The notes under the pieces: generated by a model
Database searches by the model: none
What the model saw: the letters and a program-made list of their open reading frames with translations, nothing else
Told to the model about the DNA's origin: nothing
Shown: in pieces, positions 21,750 through 23,003 of the stretch
How positions within the stretch are numbered: position 1 is the stretch's first letter
Layout of the letters: each line of letters starts with the position of its first letter
Made by a program: the position numbers and the translations under genes
Source: Ga0077527 sp050250695
GTDB lineage: Bacteria > Pseudomonadota > Gammaproteobacteria > Burkholderiales > SG8-41
Reading direction: 5' to 3'
Assembly: GCA_050250695.1 (NCBI GenBank)
Contig: JBFWOE010000034.1
Span: 1-23,003 of the forward strand
DNA: 23,003 bases

Positions 21750-23003
21750 TCAGGGGCGGCCGACAAGCCCGTTTTTGCTGATCGACAGGCCTGTCAGCGT
21801 GCGGTCGGCATGGTGCAGCCGCCAGTCGAGCATGCGCCGGGCGTACTGCAGCGCAGTGCCCGAGTAAGCGGGTTCGTCAGCGACATTGCGCAACCAGTGC
21901 GGATCCCCGGCCTGGTCAAAAAGCAGCGGCGGCAGACCGGCGCAATGGATGTATGCGAAGGATTCATCCCGGACCACCGCGAGGCTGGTTGCATCCGGGT
22001 CTATGCCGAGCCTGGCGGCGGCAGCGCCGCCGGCCATGTCGCGAAAGTCGTATTCCCAGTGCGCTTCGCGGCGCCAGTCTGCGGGCGTCTTCCCATGCGC
22101 AAACGGCAGCAGCGAGCGGCCATCAAACTGGTGGGGCTGTTCAAGCCCCAGCCAGTCAAAAATCGTCGGCAGTACATCGATGTTTTCGGTGTATGCGCCG
22201 ACCTTGCGGCCGCGCGCCGTGTCGGCCAGCGGGCGCGGGTCACGGACGATGCAGGGTATATGGTAGGACTGCGGGAAATATCCGCGTTTGTTGACGAGAT
22301 GGTGATCTCCGAGCTGCTCACCATGGTCCGAGGTAAGAATGATCAGTGTCCTCTGGTCCTGGCCGGTATCGCGCAGCAGTTGAAACACGCGGCCGAGATG
22401 ATGGTCCACCTCGCTGCACAACCCGTAGTAGGCTGCACGCATCCGGCACCAGTCTTCCACGCTGACATCGGCAGCGAGTCCGTCCATGTATTGCACGCCG
22501 TTTTTTGCCTTGACGGTGTCGAGCAACAGATGTGTCAGCGGATGCACGTTTTTCTCCGCCTCAAGTGTCGCGGCCTGGACTGGTCGGGGCACCTGCCGGG
22601 GATCGTACATTTCATGGTACGGCGCGGGGGCCATGAACGGCGGATGCGGGCGGAAGGTGCCCAGGTGCATGCACCAGGGTTCGTCATTGCGGATGCGGAT
22701 GTAATCGAGCGCGCCTTCGATGGACCACGCGGTTTCGCTGTGTTCCGCGTGGATGGGCGAAGGTGCGAGGCGCAGCGATTCGTCGCTGCCCGCCACCGGA
22801 CGAAACAGTTCCTCGTATGTCGACGGTATGGCATAACCCAGCCCTGACAGATAGGCCAGATAGTGCTCGCGTTTGCCCTCGAAGTCGCGCACGATGTTCC
22901 AACCGTCGGCAATCGTGTTGGTGCGGAATCGCGGATCATTGGCGTCGGTTGTGCGCGGATCGGGCACGGTCGTGGTGTATCCGACCAGTGCGGGTTCATA
23001 GCC
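21750..23003 (-). CDS. Sulfatase-superfamily hydrolase, phosphonate monoester hydrolase-like (N-terminus outside window)
   Basis: The last 417 codons are present; the frame is open to the right edge, which begins GYEPALVGYTTTVPDPR, a segment normally about 80-100 residues into this family. The metal motif LTSDHGEQLGDH is at about 22303-22338, followed by GYFPQSYHIPCIV. The ending resembles Rhizobium/Burkholderia phosphonate monoester hydrolases/phosphodiesterases more than classical arylsulfatases: ADWRREAHWEYDFRD, then LPPLLFDQAGDPHWLRN and LDWRLHHADRTLTG. The nucleophile (formylglycine Cys in CxPSR) is outside the window and cannot be checked. Enzymes of this type are promiscuous on phosphonate monoesters, phosphodiesters and sulfate esters. 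No export signal can be judged. Pairing with a PhoD-type phosphatase supports an organophosphorus role. Superfamily is certain; subfamily is likely. Confidence 0.9.
   Translation of the reverse strand, partial: GYEPALVGYTTTVPDPRTTDANDPRFRTNTIADGWNIVRDFEGKREHYLAYLSGLGYAIPSTYEELFRPVAGSDESLRLAPSPIHAEHSETAWSIEGALDYIRIRNDEPWCMHLGTFRPHPPFMAPAPYHEMYDPRQVPRPVQAATLEAEKNVHPLTHLLLDTVKAKNGVQYMDGLAADVSVEDWCRMRAAYYGLCSEVDHHLGRVFQLLRDTGQDQRTLIILTSDHGEQLGDHHLVNKRGYFPQSYHIPCIVRDPRPLADTARGRKVGAYTENIDVLPTIFDWLGLEQPHQFDGRSLLPFAHGKTPADWRREAHWEYDFRDMAGGAAAARLGIDPDATSLAVVRDESFAYIHCAGLPPLLFDQAGDPHWLRNVADEPAYSGTALQYARRMLDWRLHHADRTLTGLSISKNGLVGRP

Noticed and set aside
1..23003. CRISPR, toxin-antitoxin, defence or prophage modules
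   Set aside because: No repeat-spacer arrays, integrase, transposase, nuclease or small toxin-like gene pairs were seen in any frame.

Overview
The window is GC-rich, densely packed chromosomal DNA from a proteobacterium. It is most likely a betaproteobacterium of Burkholderiales type. The reasons are two orphan Bug/TctC-type periplasmic binding proteins, a homodimeric AceE-type pyruvate dehydrogenase E1, a long HrpA helicase, and an extended IF-1 paralogue next to a cold-shock protein. A run of 100 Ns at 12489-12588 lies between two identical 127-bp copies. This marks the sequence as a short-read, probably metagenomic, scaffold. I see no tRNA, rRNA, CRISPR array, insertion sequence or prophage gene.

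Layout. Positions 1-238 hold the end of a TetR-type regulator. Positions 246-2939 (-) hold an aceE-type E1 gene, divergent from an Lrp/AsnC regulator (3078-3587, +) across an AT-rich 138-bp control region. Positions 3629-4205 (-) hold a cold-shock protein followed by an IF-1 paralogue, with a strong hairpin between them. Then come a class I/II aminotransferase (4460-5656, +), a secreted lipoprotein alpha/beta hydrolase (5711-7024, -) divergent from a TrmB-like regulator (7046-7966, +), a TauE/SafE transporter (8030-8782, -), and a histidine phosphatase (8833-9471, +). Next are an alpha/beta hydrolase translationally coupled to a lipoprotein zinc peptidase (9502-11201, +), a small secreted protein of unknown function (11217-11699, -), and hrpA (11834-15828, +, broken only by the scaffold gap). 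An Old Yellow Enzyme-family oxidoreductase follows (15882-17102, +). After it, a Bug-type binding protein and an alpha/beta hydrolase form a minus-strand pair (18884-17105), divergent from a second Bug protein (19106-20095, +). The window ends in a minus-strand pair: a sulfatase-superfamily hydrolase resembling phosphonate monoester hydrolases (truncated at the window edge) and a PhoD-type phosphatase.

How the parts work together. Most of the window is ordinary metabolism arranged as small divergent regulator/target pairs: Lrp with aceE, and TrmB with the lipoprotein hydrolase. The aceE gene lacks the usual aceF and lpd partners nearby. With a divergent Lrp-family regulator it recalls the mdeR/mdeB arrangement of methionine catabolism, so it may be a 2-oxoacid dehydrogenase paralogue rather than the housekeeping E1. 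The region 15.9-20.1 kb (OYE reductase, Bug proteins, hydrolase) suggests uptake and breakdown of organic acids. The last 3 kb suggests organophosphorus ester hydrolysis. I found no convincing wholly new system. The least explained items are the lipoprotein peptidase/hydrolase pair, the TrmB/lipoprotein hydrolase pair with an operator-like palindrome, the PMH-like/PhoD pair with an EF-hand-like loop, and an AT-rich island inside hrpA.
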